Assembly (NCBI RefSeq): GCF_007293315.1
Contig: NZ_VLXZ01000002.1
Coordinates: 186,001-250,000 of the forward strand
DNA: 64,000 nt
Reading direction: 5' to 3'
DNA from: Alkalicoccobacillus porphyridii
GTDB lineage: Bacteria; Bacillota; Bacilli; Bacillales; Bacillaceae_D
In this document: positions 16,709 through 26,391 of the stretch, in pieces
Layout of the letters: each line of letters opens with the position of its first letter
How positions within the stretch are numbered: the stretch's first letter is position 1
Program-made: the position numbers and the translations under genes
The notes under the pieces: model-generated
The model's database searches: none
What the model saw: only the letters and a program-made list of their open reading frames with translations
What the model was told of the DNA's origin: nothing

Positions 16709-17233
16709 TTAGTCTAAATCCGAATACAACATTCCAAACACAATACTATCTGTCCACTCACCTTTACTCCAGTAATCTTGAATAAAGTGAGCTTCTTTTC
16801 TCATACCCAGACGCTCGCACAGCTTTTTTGAAGATTCATTCCTTGCATCTAAAGTAGCCTGAATGCGATGCACGCCATATTCATTAAAAAGTTTGTTGAC
16901 TAAACTCTTCACCGCTTCACTAGCATAACCCTTCCCTGAAGCCTTGGTAGAAAAGCTATAACCAATTTCAACCGTATCCTTCATACCTGTATACCAAACA
17001 GATAAATCACCAATCACTTCTAAATCCTTTACGACAGCTAAGCTCAAAGAGGTTTCTTTTGTGAGAGCATCATTGGCTAGCTTTTTATTAAACTGTTCCT
17101 GCATATTCTCTTTAGTCCACTTATCGTGCAGAAGATATTTACAGATAAAATCCTGATTGTAAATGTTATATGTATCAAACAAGTCATTACCCTTAAACGG
17201 TCTGATGTGCAATCGATCCGTGTAATATTCCAT
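16709..17233 (-). CDS. GNAT acetyltransferase, RimJ/RimL type
   Basis: 174 residues. The opening YYTDRLHIRPFKGNDLFDTY and the block YSFSTKASGKGYASEAVKSL plus RIQATLDARNESSKKLCERL are typical of the Acetyltransf_3 (RimJ/L, ribosomal-protein or antibiotic modifying) group. Acceptor unknown. AGGAGG lies six bases before the ATG. It is probably cotranscribed with the membrane-anchored protein 33 bases upstream. Confidence 0.87.
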   Translation of the reverse strand: MEYYTDRLHIRPFKGNDLFDTYNIYNQDFICKYLLHDKWTKENMQEQFNKKLANDALTKETSLSLAVVKDLEVIGDLSVWYTGMKDTVEIGYSFSTKASGKGYASEAVKSLVNKLFNEYGVHRIQATLDARNESSKKLCERLGMRKEAHFIQDYWSKGEWTDSIVFGMLYSDLD

Positions 17234-17266
17234 ATATTTCCTCCTTCAAGGCAAGAGCGTACCTTT

Positions 17267-17704
17267 TTATTCAATTGAAATCTTATGAGATGTTCTTCTT
17301 GTAACTAATATTTCTTCCGAATGAATAAGATCACCTAGGTTTTGATGTAAGTAAAAACGTTCATCTGGCTCTTTTACTAGGTCAGTCTGATAAACCTCTA
17401 CAGTATACGTAAGTTCCTTCTCAAGCATTTTTCTAAGCTGCTTGTTCTGAGTGAGATTTAAATACTTATCTTTTGCCCGTTCCTCTTGATCTTCATAATA
17501 GATAGGATGTTCTTGAGAATATTGAAGTATCCCCATAGGTTCAACTTTTAAAATGAACTCAACCTCTTCGTCAGCATCCACCGAAAATTTCACAGTAGAA
17601 TGGTGTGAATCGCCAACAAAATAATAATATAAGAGGACCAAAAAAATAGCAGATATCATGACACAAGCAGCTACGATAATGAATAATCTTTTATCCAAGA
17701 ACAA
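17267..17704 (-). CDS. Single-pass membrane protein of unknown function
   Basis: About 145 residues: one N-terminal membrane helix (FIIVAACVMISAIFLVLLYY) followed by a mostly polar extracytoplasmic domain with many Glu and Lys residues. The longest frame begins at a GTG (17716), but that codon overlaps the GGAGGT ribosome site; a TTG at 17704 (spacing five) or 17698 (spacing eleven) is more likely. No family recognised. Confidence 0.55.
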   Translation of the reverse strand: MFLDKRLFIIVAACVMISAIFLVLLYYYFVGDSHHSTVKFSVDADEEVEFILKVEPMGILQYSQEHPIYYEDQEERAKDKYLNLTQNKQLRKMLEKELTYTVEVYQTDLVKEPDERFYLHQNLGDLIHSEEILVTRRTSHKISIE

Positions 17705-17780
17705 AGAAACCTCCACTCTTAAGATATATTAGGAATGAGCTATACAATGAGATACGACAGTATGTGCCTCAGTCAGCCGT

Positions 17781-17891
17781 TTATTGACCAATAAAAGCCG
17801 GATCCATAAACATGCCCACGATGACACCAAGACCACCACCAAAAGTCATTCCGAGCGGAATCAAAGTAGCTTTCATATCATCAGATTTCAT
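17781..17891 (-). CDS. Possible 36-aa glycine-zipper peptide
   Basis: ATG to TAA frame of 36 residues: a charged start (KSDDMK), then a hydrophobic glycine-rich helix GMTFGGGLGVIVGMFMDP of the kind found in small membrane glycine-zipper proteins. No convincing ribosome site is seen just upstream, so it may be the tail of a decayed gene. The remaining sequence 17892-18050 shows no gene. Confidence 0.4.
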   Translation of the reverse strand: MKSDDMKATLIPLGMTFGGGLGVIVGMFMDPAFIGQ

Positions 17892-18050
17892 ACCTAGGAC
17901 TCACCAACTTTCCTCGACCAAAGTTTTTCGGAGTCTTAATTGTCACTCAAACTCTCCTAGAACAACATCCTGGTCTCTTCCATTGCTTTCAAAAATGACG
18001 CGTGGAATTTAGTCTTTTTTGGTTTTTCATTGTGGTTTTCGGTCACTTCA

Positions 18051-18395
18051 TTATGTCAAAACCTTTATCCTAATTGCTAGAGCGCCCCACTTCTTCTCTT
18101 GTTCTTTCGTATAAATCTCGTATGTTGATTCTACTAACTCTTCTAAGGTCCAACCCTTACAATCAAAAAGGTCATATGGGATGTCTTGATACATGTCTTC
18201 AAATGTAGGATATTCACGTAATTCAAGTACTTCCACTTCTAAAAGCTCATCTTTTGTAGGAACTAATACAAACTCAATTCTATCACCGACCTTAATGTTT
18301 CTTCTCTTCTCATCATTTAGTCTTACTTCAAAAACCTTTGCCGTTTTTTGTATGGATCTAAACGGTGTTTCATATAACCCCATCCTATGCTTCAA
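18051..18395 (-). CDS. ASCH-domain protein
   Basis: 114 residues. The PUA-like ASCH pattern is clear: KVFEVRLNDEKRRNIKVGDR then IEFV and LEVEVLELREYPTFEDMYQD. ASCH proteins are thought to bind RNA or nucleotides; the role here is unknown. The TTG start has GGGAGAG six bases upstream; an ATG four codons later has none at good spacing. Confidence 0.78.
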   Translation of the reverse strand: MKHRMGLYETPFRSIQKTAKVFEVRLNDEKRRNIKVGDRIEFVLVPTKDELLEVEVLELREYPTFEDMYQDIPYDLFDCKGWTLEELVESTYEIYTKEQEKKWGALAIRIKVLT

Positions 18396-18513
18396 GCGAA
18401 ACTCTCCCTTGCCTTTTTAATTCACTTCCATTCGCTAATTATCATACATTATATTAAATTTACAAACTATTGATAGCTAGACTAGCAGGGACAAAAGTAA
18501 TTAAACATAATGA

Positions 18514-18544
18514 AAAGACGAATGATTCTAAGTCATTCGTCTTT
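18514..18544. terminator. Bidirectional terminator-like hairpin
   Basis: AAAGACGAATGA and TCATTCGTCTTT form a 12-bp perfect stem with a seven-base loop, flanked by A and T residues. It lies between the ASCH start and the end of the YesL-like gene, separated from the latter by a repeat element. Confidence 0.7.
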
Positions 18545-18566
18545 CATATTTTATTTGAACGAGCGT

Positions 18567-18690
18567 AAGGAGAACCCGAGACTCCTGTGGAAAAGAACGA
18601 GGCAGACCGACATCTAAGTGGTGGTTTTCTGCTTCGAGGGCTGAGGCCGTTCCTCGCGGGTGCGAGGGATCCTCCTGGAGCGGATTTGTT
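18567..18690. repeat. Degenerate copy of a GC-rich interspersed Bacillaceae repeat
   Basis: The stretch contains AAGGAGAACCCGAGACTCCT, GGCAGACCGA, CTTCGAGGGCTGAGGCCG and CCTCCTGGAGCGG, the arrangement of a family of GC-rich intergenic repeats known from several Bacillus genomes. GC content stands out against the AT-rich surroundings. A second, inverted partial copy lies near 43642-43662. No open frame or ribosome site occurs in it. Confidence 0.6.
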
Positions 18691-18759
18691 GCAATGTTCG
18701 TGTTTAAAATGAAAATTTTATGTTTTGTCTCAGCCTGTTGATATGTTCATTTGTATTTA

Positions 18760-19380
18760 TCATTTAATGATAACTCCCCTTACCTCTTTAATCGTAATAA
18801 AAAAGGACCATACTAATACAAGCGTCAATAAACTGATACCAAAGAACGGAATGACACCAGGCAAGAAAGTAAACAAGTACCACAAGACAATTGTTCCACC
18901 TAACATGGCTATTGTAGGAATAGGGTTTATGATAATTCGAATAAACGACGTTCTAATGATTTGAAATGCCTTTAATTCATAATGCACATAAACTGGAAAA
19001 GCATTGAGACATACCAATATGAAAATAAAAGATAATATCAGAATAGGATAGTAGAGTATTTGTAAGAATCCCTCAGAAAAATAAAGGATTCGAAGATCAA
19101 CATATAGAATGAATCCTATGACAAGAAGGATGAAACCAAGCTGGTTACTCTTTACAAACTCCGTTCTGTAAAACGTCCAAAATGTTTTAAAGATCGGAAA
19201 ATCTGTGTCCCCTTTTTTCCATTTTCGAATAATAGCAAAAATGGAGACCGTCGCTGGGAATAGTCCAAATAGGATCAGCCCTGCTAGCGAGAAGATGATC
19301 CAAAGTATATTCACATACGCTAGCTTTGTTACCCATAGTGATGCATTATATATAACCCCAAAGGGTCCACGCAATTCCAT
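18760..19380 (-). CDS. YesL-like (DUF624) membrane protein
   Basis: 206 residues with about five membrane helices. The opening GPFGVIYNASLWVTKLAYVN and PATVSIFAIIRKWKKGDTDF then PIFKTFWTFYRTEF are hallmarks of DUF624. YesL of B. subtilis lies in the rhamnogalacturonan locus; the family commonly sits beside carbohydrate ABC transporters and AraC sensor-regulators, as here. Its exact role is unknown. AGGAGG lies seven bases before the ATG. It is the last gene of the carbohydrate locus. Confidence 0.85.
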   Translation of the reverse strand: MELRGPFGVIYNASLWVTKLAYVNILWIIFSLAGLILFGLFPATVSIFAIIRKWKKGDTDFPIFKTFWTFYRTEFVKSNQLGFILLVIGFILYVDLRILYFSEGFLQILYYPILILSFIFILVCLNAFPVYVHYELKAFQIIRTSFIRIIINPIPTIAMLGGTIVLWYLFTFLPGVIPFFGISLLTLVLVWSFFITIKEVRGVIIK

Positions 19381-19403
19381 TAGAACGCCTCCTAATTATA
19401 TGA

Positions 19404-21707
19404 TTACCGATGTTCTGCTCGAAATTGACCTGGTGACATACCGACAGCATGTTTAAACACACGACTAAGGTTCCTTTCTGAATAACCTACTCTCTGTGCA
19501 ATTTGTGTGATGTTCATGTCTTTATCTCTTAATAATGTTTTGGCTTCTTCTACCTTACAGCGCTTAACATAATCAACAAATGAGATTCCTGTTTCACGTC
19601 TAAAAAGTCTACTTAAATAGGAGGGGCTCATTCCTACTAACTCGGCGCATTCTGTCAGTGAGATGTTCATGCCGATATTTTCTTTCACATGCTGCCATAC
19701 TTTTTGTACGGCTATTCGACCGCTAAGATTTTGGTTCTCCTCGATAATGTCAAAGTATAATGGGAATAACACTTCAATAAACCAATCCACAATCTCGCCT
19801 GTCGTCTGTCTACTTTTTAACTGATCGAACCAATTATTTTCCATGATTTCTAGCAATCCAATGCCTTTTTGTTCAATTGAACGAATGATTGAGGATAACA
19901 GAACATGATAGCTTTGATAGATCAAATTATAGGATTCAGAAGCCCTCACTACATCAGCAAACTTCTTTAAAGACTGTTCAGTCAAATCTTGCTCGCCTTT
20001 ATTTAAGTAATCTAAGATCTCCATCTCAAGGTCCCTAGGATAGAAAAACATCGTCTGCTTCTTTGCGTTCTCATTACTATCGAAGTAATTAATAGGTGAT
20101 GAGCTTTTATACATTCGATATTGTAATGCCAATAGTGCTTCTTGGTAGGATTCAGACGCCTTTTTCAGTCCGGAATACTCGCTTCCAACGCCTACTGAAA
20201 CAGTGAGCGATAAACACTTTTTCACTTCATTACAGGTATGTTCGGCAAACCGATTTAAGCGGTCTCGATTAATATATCCGTTTGAATGTATATCATCGCT
20301 ATATACTAAAGCAATGATTTCCATGCCATCTCCATTAGAGATATAGCCATTCAGTTCATATTTAAGGAGAAGTTCCTTCATGATATTCGTTATCGCAAAG
20401 GTCGTTAGCGGCCATTCCTCTGGCAAAAACTTGTATGCCTTTTCCGGTGTCACAACAATGACAGTGTACATTTGATCTTCCTCTATCTGGAGAGTCTCAC
20501 TTTCAGATTGTATTCTTTCTTTGTCCCAAATCTCTCCTTTTATGACTTTACCTATAAATTGATCTCTTATATTAGGTTCAATGACTTTTAAATGTTTATT
20601 GAGGGATTCAGCTTGCTCGTGCATGTAGTGAAGACACTCCGTAATGTATTCAAACTCGTTTGATGAAGACTGAGGGAAGCTTTGTTTTTCCGTTAACTTT
20701 TTCCCTTGCTGAATCAGCCTCTCTACTGGGTTATATACATATCTTGAACAGATATACGACATGATTAATCCGATGACCAAAAAAATAAGAACCGTATATA
20801 TGATGACAAACTTAATCCACCCAAGCTGCTCTGCAATAGCCATTTCACTTAATGAAGTGATATAGATTCGATCAAGTAATGTTTTGCTAAACAGATAAAG
20901 AGTGGCCTGACCGTTCTCATCCTTCCCGTATACAATTCCGGACCTCGACTCAATCTCTGATATTTCTTTATATAAGGGATCTGTAGAAACGTCCATACCA
21001 TGATTATCTATGCTATTGGAATGAAACAGCTCTACCCCACCTGAATCAATAATTCGATACGTAAGATAGTCACTAGACTCATAATGCTTCTGAAATTCCT
21101 GAGATAGCGTTTCTTCTTTCACATGCGTAATGACAGCACCTTGAGCTTGAGTAGACCCGAGCACGGGCAGTAGTCGAACATAAGAGATATATCCTCGACT
21201 ACTGGCGTTCGGTAAGTACATCCATCCAGCTTGTTTATCTAGAGAAAACCCTTGATCTATATCTGCACTGTAAAGGTAATGATCTTTTGATACGTACCCA
21301 TAGTCTGTAGATAGAACGATGTCGTACTGATCATTGTAGTAGATCATCTCTTGAAGAGGCGGGTGGACATTTTTACGGGAAAGCATAGAATCTAATAAGT
21401 TCCCATGATAAACATAATCGTCTTTGAAATTCTCTCTAAAAAAGGATTCGCGCACCATCAAGCTTCCCGAAAATTGTAAGGAATCATATTCAATACTGGC
21501 TAGCCGATCCTCTGTACTCTCCATAAAAGAGTTTAAAGAGGTCATGTATTGTGACTTTAACTCTTCCGTGAGATGAGACACGGATAATTTATAATAGATG
21601 CTACCTATTAAAATGACAGGTATACATACACATATAAACACCAACCATATTAGCCGTTTAAAATAGGTTGTTCTATTTCTAGATTTTCCAGATATTCTGT
21701 TCTTCAT
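19404..21707 (-). CDS. Membrane-bound AraC-family regulator, YesS-like
   Basis: 767 residues. A cytoplasmic N-terminus, a membrane helix (about 18-38), an extracytoplasmic sensor domain to about 300, a second helix (FVIIYTVLIFLVIGLIMSYI), a HAMP-like segment, a linker, and a C-terminal AraC double helix-turn-helix (MSPSYLSRLFRRETGISFVD, then AQRVGYSERNLSRVF). This is the architecture of YesS-type activators of sugar ABC-transport operons. The ATG at 21707 overlaps the stop of the first GHL6 gene as ATGA. It probably senses the sugar outside or its binding protein and activates the neighbouring genes; the shared upstream motif may be its site. Confidence 0.87.
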   Translation of the reverse strand: MKNRISGKSRNRTTYFKRLIWLVFICVCIPVILIGSIYYKLSVSHLTEELKSQYMTSLNSFMESTEDRLASIEYDSLQFSGSLMVRESFFRENFKDDYVYHGNLLDSMLSRKNVHPPLQEMIYYNDQYDIVLSTDYGYVSKDHYLYSADIDQGFSLDKQAGWMYLPNASSRGYISYVRLLPVLGSTQAQGAVITHVKEETLSQEFQKHYESSDYLTYRIIDSGGVELFHSNSIDNHGMDVSTDPLYKEISEIESRSGIVYGKDENGQATLYLFSKTLLDRIYITSLSEMAIAEQLGWIKFVIIYTVLIFLVIGLIMSYICSRYVYNPVERLIQQGKKLTEKQSFPQSSSNEFEYITECLHYMHEQAESLNKHLKVIEPNIRDQFIGKVIKGEIWDKERIQSESETLQIEEDQMYTVIVVTPEKAYKFLPEEWPLTTFAITNIMKELLLKYELNGYISNGDGMEIIALVYSDDIHSNGYINRDRLNRFAEHTCNEVKKCLSLTVSVGVGSEYSGLKKASESYQEALLALQYRMYKSSSPINYFDSNENAKKQTMFFYPRDLEMEILDYLNKGEQDLTEQSLKKFADVVRASESYNLIYQSYHVLLSSIIRSIEQKGIGLLEIMENNWFDQLKSRQTTGEIVDWFIEVLFPLYFDIIEENQNLSGRIAVQKVWQHVKENIGMNISLTECAELVGMSPSYLSRLFRRETGISFVDYVKRCKVEEAKTLLRDKDMNITQIAQRVGYSERNLSRVFKHAVGMSPGQFRAEHR

Positions 21708-23725
21708 GATATTGACAGAACCTCCCATATTGTTAATATAGGTAGCTGGATTACTAGCGTATCATCCTCCTTTTCTACATGTAGGTTTTCACCAGATATT
21801 ACTGCATCTGCGCTAGTAAGCGCTTTCAAATCTGATGACCTTACTTTTACTTCTACATTATGAATAGGGAGGTTCCTAGTTAAAGGTCTTCTTCCAGCAC
21901 CGTTCACTAAATGAATCAAAAGATTACCATTATCTTGTTTAAAAACAGAAACCTGTAACCCCGGAGCATGGTTTACCTTTATACTTAGGCTAGTGCCCAC
22001 TGCATATTCCACAATATTATCTAACAATATATAATGCTCATTTAGACGAAACTCATTGATAAGCATGCTAAGTGAAAACGGGAGGAATATCACTCTTCCA
22101 TCTCCATTTTTCCTATGAATGACAAGTGGGATATCTGTTTTTTCAACAGCAAGAGAAGCTCTTTCTGGAGGAGCACCCACGCTTTCAAGTGGAGAAAATG
22201 GCGGAACCAGCGTAGCTAATGTTTCTGATCCTACTTGAGGTTTGCAATAAACTACATTCCCACGATGAGCAATGAGCTCCGTTTTTTCTAAACCCTTTTG
22301 CAAGGATTTCCCGTTTTTCTCGAAACGAAGATATGAAGCCGTTAACTCCTCACCCTTGTGAGTTTCAGGTTCAATACCTAGTAAATCATAAGCACCTACA
22401 TCTTCTGGCAAGCCTTCTACTATAAGTCCCCCACCTTTAGATGTATATGAGTTTAGTGCTTTAAGCATCGATTCCGTCCATTGCAGATTTTCTGGTATGA
22501 CAATTGCACGATATTTACCGAGATCCCGTTGTTCTAACTGTTCGGGGAGCAACACATCAAATGAGATTTGTCTTTCTAATAATCCGTCTGCCCAGCCTTC
22601 ACCGGATGGAGCAGCATTCCAGACCAACGCTACTTCATTATTGCTTTCAGCCTTCTCCATGAATGGAGCCACTTTTTTGACCATATCGTTATGCTGCGTC
22701 ACAACCTCAAGTATTCGTTTATCGTGAATCGTATCAGGTATGCCAGTTAAGGAATGCCAAATTTGACCACCGTTTGCAGGGATTTGACATAGCCAAAATT
22801 GATACTCTGCAGGCGGCAATCCTGTATGTCTCCAGTCCATGCCAGGACTAGAATGGACGATGCCAAAAGGATGCGGATAGTTTTCTAAGGACCGCCCAAG
22901 CTTAGTACTAAGGGCAGGCTTCCAAAATTCAGGGATATTTTTTGACCCTAATGATAAGATATCCTGAGGCTCTGTACAGAGCATATCCGCCGTTTTAGCA
23001 CGATCGTACAAGCTATCTCGATACAGATTATAATAAAGAATTAAAGGCATATCAGCGTTTTTCTGTTTTATTTCACTATACAATCGATCAATATTATCTT
23101 CCATACATTTTGTAGCCCATTCAGGGTGGAACAGCTTTTTCTCTGCTGGAAGCTCTTCTCCATACAACGCAACGTACTTTCTTTTACATGTATCACAATA
23201 ACACGGGATATATCCTGGATTATTAAGGAATATACCATCAATAGGGTATTTTGATATAACCTCGTTTATGACGGGAATGGCCACTTCATCAGTACGGTAT
23301 GTTCCATTTATGCATGTGGACATTAATAAAGACCAATTACCCGGTCTGTGAGAACCTATGATCTGCGGCTTGTTGTTAAGATCTCTTACAAACCATTGTG
23401 GATTTCTTAAATATATGGAATCCTCTGCTTTGCTAAAATCAAATCTCGCAATAAAGCGCATCTTTCGTTTATGCACGGCTTCAATCATGTTCAATAACAA
23501 GTCTTGATTAGCTGGGAGATAGTTGTTTAATGTATGGCTTGAAACCTCTGTAGGGTACCATGCATAAATGCCACCAACATTAAAAACGACTGTATTTGCA
23601 CCCATTTCAAGTAGTTGGTCTGCTAATCTGTCAGGATCTATCTTTCCAGTATCTTTCACTTGTAAATTAGGTTGGATGACTCGGAGGTTTTTTTTCCACC
23701 ATACGTCTAATTTGGGATCCGCCAT
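21704..23725 (-). CDS. GHL6-type glycoside hydrolase paralogue 1
   Basis: 673 residues, cytoplasmic (no signal). It begins with NLRVIQPNLQVKD, then GANTVVFNVGGIYAWYPTE, MRFIARFDFSKAEDSIYLRN and IDGIFLNNPGY followed by CYCDTC, typical of the hypothetical glycosyl hydrolase 6 (GHL6) TIM barrel. From about 360 a flavodoxin-like domain (EVALVWNAAPSGEG, KYRAIVIPENLQW) resembles the trimerisation domain of GH42 beta-galactosidases, then a beta domain. Substrate is unknown. ATG 23725 has AAGGAG seven bases upstream. Two paralogues lie in the same locus; this copy sits between the binding protein and the regulator. Confidence 0.8.
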   Translation of the reverse strand: MADPKLDVWWKKNLRVIQPNLQVKDTGKIDPDRLADQLLEMGANTVVFNVGGIYAWYPTEVSSHTLNNYLPANQDLLLNMIEAVHKRKMRFIARFDFSKAEDSIYLRNPQWFVRDLNNKPQIIGSHRPGNWSLLMSTCINGTYRTDEVAIPVINEVISKYPIDGIFLNNPGYIPCYCDTCKRKYVALYGEELPAEKKLFHPEWATKCMEDNIDRLYSEIKQKNADMPLILYYNLYRDSLYDRAKTADMLCTEPQDILSLGSKNIPEFWKPALSTKLGRSLENYPHPFGIVHSSPGMDWRHTGLPPAEYQFWLCQIPANGGQIWHSLTGIPDTIHDKRILEVVTQHNDMVKKVAPFMEKAESNNEVALVWNAAPSGEGWADGLLERQISFDVLLPEQLEQRDLGKYRAIVIPENLQWTESMLKALNSYTSKGGGLIVEGLPEDVGAYDLLGIEPETHKGEELTASYLRFEKNGKSLQKGLEKTELIAHRGNVVYCKPQVGSETLATLVPPFSPLESVGAPPERASLAVEKTDIPLVIHRKNGDGRVIFLPFSLSMLINEFRLNEHYILLDNIVEYAVGTSLSIKVNHAPGLQVSVFKQDNGNLLIHLVNGAGRRPLTRNLPIHNVEVKVRSSDLKALTSADAVISGENLHVEKEDDTLVIQLPILTIWEVLSIS

Positions 23726-23775
23726 TATCATACTCCTTACTACGATTTTTTAAGCACTCCATCCTTTTAACAAAC

Positions 23776-23797
23776 CCGAAGCCCAGAGTGGCTTCGG
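23776..23797 (-). other. Intercistronic hairpin after the binding-protein gene
   Basis: CCGAAGCC and GGCTTCGG form an 8-bp perfect stem with a six-base loop between the binding-protein stop and the next gene. The T-run after it is weak, so it may stabilise the binding-protein mRNA or partly terminate, as is common in ABC operons. Confidence 0.6.
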
Positions 23798-23812
23798 ATT
23801 CAGAAATCACCT

Positions 23813-25321
23813 TTACTGATTAAATATTCTGTATTCATCCCCTAGTTCTGCAAACGCTTCCATCATTCTCGGAGATTCATTGATTGAATCGATATAATCC
23901 TTATATTCATCAATACTAACCTGCCCTACGATGACTCTTGTCACCATCGTTTCCCACTCATTCACATGCTTAGCCCATTCCGTAAGCCATATATCTGAAT
24001 GAAGGCCCGTCATCGGATCAATAGTTCCTATCTCATCAAAATGCTCCACTTGTTGTTTTTTATTATCGTTATACTCTTTGCTACCTGAAGCACTCTCTAC
24101 CTTACCCCATTTGGCATAAGCTAGTACGCCCGCTCCCTTACTAGTCGTATTAATTTCATGCACGCCTTGTTCATTTAGAACCTTCTGTCCATCTACAACC
24201 TCGTGATGAACACCTTCTATTCCGTAATATGCTAAATCGGTTATTTCTTCTGAAGCAGTATGCTCAAGATAATCTAGAATCTTTACGACTTTCTCTTCTG
24301 GGACTTTTTTAGAAATAAAATAACCTCCCGATACTCCAGTTGCCAAATTAACACTTACTCCGCCTGGACCTTCTAAAGCAAGATTCACAATTTCTGGATC
24401 TGGCTGAGTTCTGGATATCGCATCCTCGTATTCTTTATCCCACCATACACTTCTTGCATAGGATGCTGCTCGACCACTTTTGTATAACTCTTCAGCTTGA
24501 GTTAACTTCATGACAGAGAATTCTTGGGCTAATAACCCTTCATCGTATAACTCACTAAACCATTCCACCATATCCGTATACATCGGTGTCAATTGCTTCG
24601 GCACCAATCCATCTTCATCCGTAAAATAAGGATCCATGGCTCCAAACGCTGCCGCAAAAGCATCTGTTCCGTCTGCAACAATTGTGCCGTGGCCAATGAG
24701 TCCAAGCGTATTACTATCTGCGGGATCCTCCTCAACAATTTGCTTTAACGCATCTTGATATTCATCTATTGTAGTGGGTACAGGAATATCTAATTCATCA
24801 AGCCAGTCCTTACGTATTTTTATGCCGATATCCATTCTAGACCTAGAACGTGGTAACCCGTAAAGTTCGCCATCTACAGATAAATATTTCTGCCAATCTT
24901 CTGCGAGGTTGTTTTTAAGATTCGGATAATCGCTATAATCTCCAAGAAAATCAGACAATTCCCAGAATGCACCATTTTTTATCGCGTTTACTAGTGGTGG
25001 ACGAACATTTGGTGAAGAGAGTACTTCTGGAAGGTCTCCTGAAGCCAGTACTAAATCCATTTTTGTGTCAAGGTCTCCTGATGGGACCCATTCAATATCT
25101 AACTCTGTGTTTGTCTGTTCCTGCCATTCGGACCAAAAAGCATTGTCCATTTCTGGTAACTCATTATAAAGACCCGCAAACATTTGAATATTTAGAGGTT
25201 CGTCCGAGTTAGAATCGCCACTATCTACTGGGTCAGACGAACTGTTATTACATGCAGCTAAAACCGAGACAGTTAGCAACGAGCTTACCATTACAAACTT
25301 CTTTCCAAAAAATGCTCCCAT
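23813..25321 (-). CDS. Lipoprotein sugar-binding protein of an ABC transporter (LipO/YtcQ type)
   Basis: 502 residues. Lipoprotein signal with lipobox VLAAC and lipidated Cys24, then an acidic linker (SSSDPVDSGDSNSDEP) and a family-1 extracellular solute-binding fold of the large LipO/YtcQ class that works with LplB/LplC permeases. Segments include WSEWQEQTNTELDIEWVPSG and GLPRSRSRMDIGIKIRKDWL. It captures an oligosaccharide at the cell surface. The ATG at 25321 has GGGAGG seven bases upstream; the upstream extension is non-coding. A 162-base gap upstream carries the shared GGACATTTTTTGT motif, suggesting a separate promoter. Confidence 0.88.
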   Translation of the reverse strand: MGAFFGKKFVMVSSLLTVSVLAACNNSSSDPVDSGDSNSDEPLNIQMFAGLYNELPEMDNAFWSEWQEQTNTELDIEWVPSGDLDTKMDLVLASGDLPEVLSSPNVRPPLVNAIKNGAFWELSDFLGDYSDYPNLKNNLAEDWQKYLSVDGELYGLPRSRSRMDIGIKIRKDWLDELDIPVPTTIDEYQDALKQIVEEDPADSNTLGLIGHGTIVADGTDAFAAAFGAMDPYFTDEDGLVPKQLTPMYTDMVEWFSELYDEGLLAQEFSVMKLTQAEELYKSGRAASYARSVWWDKEYEDAISRTQPDPEIVNLALEGPGGVSVNLATGVSGGYFISKKVPEEKVVKILDYLEHTASEEITDLAYYGIEGVHHEVVDGQKVLNEQGVHEINTTSKGAGVLAYAKWGKVESASGSKEYNDNKKQQVEHFDEIGTIDPMTGLHSDIWLTEWAKHVNEWETMVTRVIVGQVSIDEYKDYIDSINESPRMMEAFAELGDEYRIFNQ

Positions 25322-25423
25322 AAAATATCCTCCCGTTTCATCATTTTGAACCAGATGTTGAATGGTCATTTGATAGAGCCAGCTTTCTTAACATAAGTTT
25401 AATCGAATACGTAAAGAATCAGG

Positions 25424-25466
25424 ACAGACATTAATTGACTGATTCATTACTGTACAAAAAATGTCC
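25424..25466 (-). promoter_or_regulatory. Shared upstream motif before the binding-protein gene
   Basis: On the minus strand this region reads GGACATTTTTTGT, then AATGAATC, then TGTCTGT over 43 bases. The same three elements in the same order occur before the dehydrogenase gene at 32507-32569. It is a candidate activator site for the YesS-like regulator. Confidence 0.6.
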
Positions 25467-25483
25467 GTTCATCCTCCAATTAA

Positions 25484-26362
25484 TCAACCTTTCACCGACC
25501 CTAGCATCACTCCTTTAGCAAAATATTTCTGTAAGAATGGGTAAACCACTAAGATCGGGAGCATCGATAAGACAATTGATGCCATACGTATTGTTTCCTG
25601 TGGGACAACGCTTTCATCTCCACCCCCACCTGTATTCATTGAATTAGAATCCGAATCAATAACAAGGGTTTTCACCAAAACCTGTAATGTCCATTTCGAT
25701 GAATCAGTCAAATACACCAAAGCATTAAAGTAGGTGTTCCAATGTGCTACCGCAAAGAAAAGGGTAAAGGCAGCTATCGCTGGCATTGAAAGGGGGATAA
25801 TAATTCTTAGGAATACACCCATATCATTCGCTCCATCAATTTTTGCTGCTTCTTCCAATTCAGGAGGAAGTGAGTCCATAAAACTTTTAATGACGATAAT
25901 ACTCCATCCATTCGTTAACGCCATTAAAATTAACGCCCAATAACTATTAATCAAATTTAACTCTCTTATCAATAAATAGTTAGGAACGATCCCCGCATTA
26001 AATACAAGCGTGAAAATAACAATGCCAAGAATATATTTGCGTCCAGGCATATTCTTTTTTGTCAGTGCATACGCCATTGAAAAGGATACAACAACGTTAA
26101 GGATGGTCCCTACAAACGTCACGTACACAGTGCTTTTCAGTGCATTAATAAAACTATTCGTTTGCAAAATATAAAAATATGCGTCAAGCGACCACTTCTC
26201 AGGAAATAAATAGAACCCTAGTGGAACATAAACCTCAGGATCGGTAAAAGAAACGCTAAATACATATAAGAATGGGAAGATACTAATCGCTGAGATGAGA
26301 ATAAGACAACCATAGTTAATCCAATCACCTGTCGTCATCTTTTTTGTTGTTACAAAGCTCAA
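25484..26362 (-). CDS. Carbohydrate ABC transporter permease, LplC type
   Basis: 292 residues, six membrane helices, and the MalG/LplC-type EAA loop LPPELEEAAKIDGANDMGVF then LRIIIPLSMPAIA, which contacts the ATPase. Starts at TTG with AAGGAGGG upstream. It partners the LplB-type permease directly upstream. No ATPase gene is in the locus, so a shared MsmX-like ATPase encoded elsewhere must power it (inference from related systems). Confidence 0.92.
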   Translation of the reverse strand: MSFVTTKKMTTGDWINYGCLILISAISIFPFLYVFSVSFTDPEVYVPLGFYLFPEKWSLDAYFYILQTNSFINALKSTVYVTFVGTILNVVVSFSMAYALTKKNMPGRKYILGIVIFTLVFNAGIVPNYLLIRELNLINSYWALILMALTNGWSIIVIKSFMDSLPPELEEAAKIDGANDMGVFLRIIIPLSMPAIAAFTLFFAVAHWNTYFNALVYLTDSSKWTLQVLVKTLVIDSDSNSMNTGGGGDESVVPQETIRMASIVLSMLPILVVYPFLQKYFAKGVMLGSVKG

Positions 26363-26391
26363 AACCTATCCCTCCTTACTCAAGATTTTTT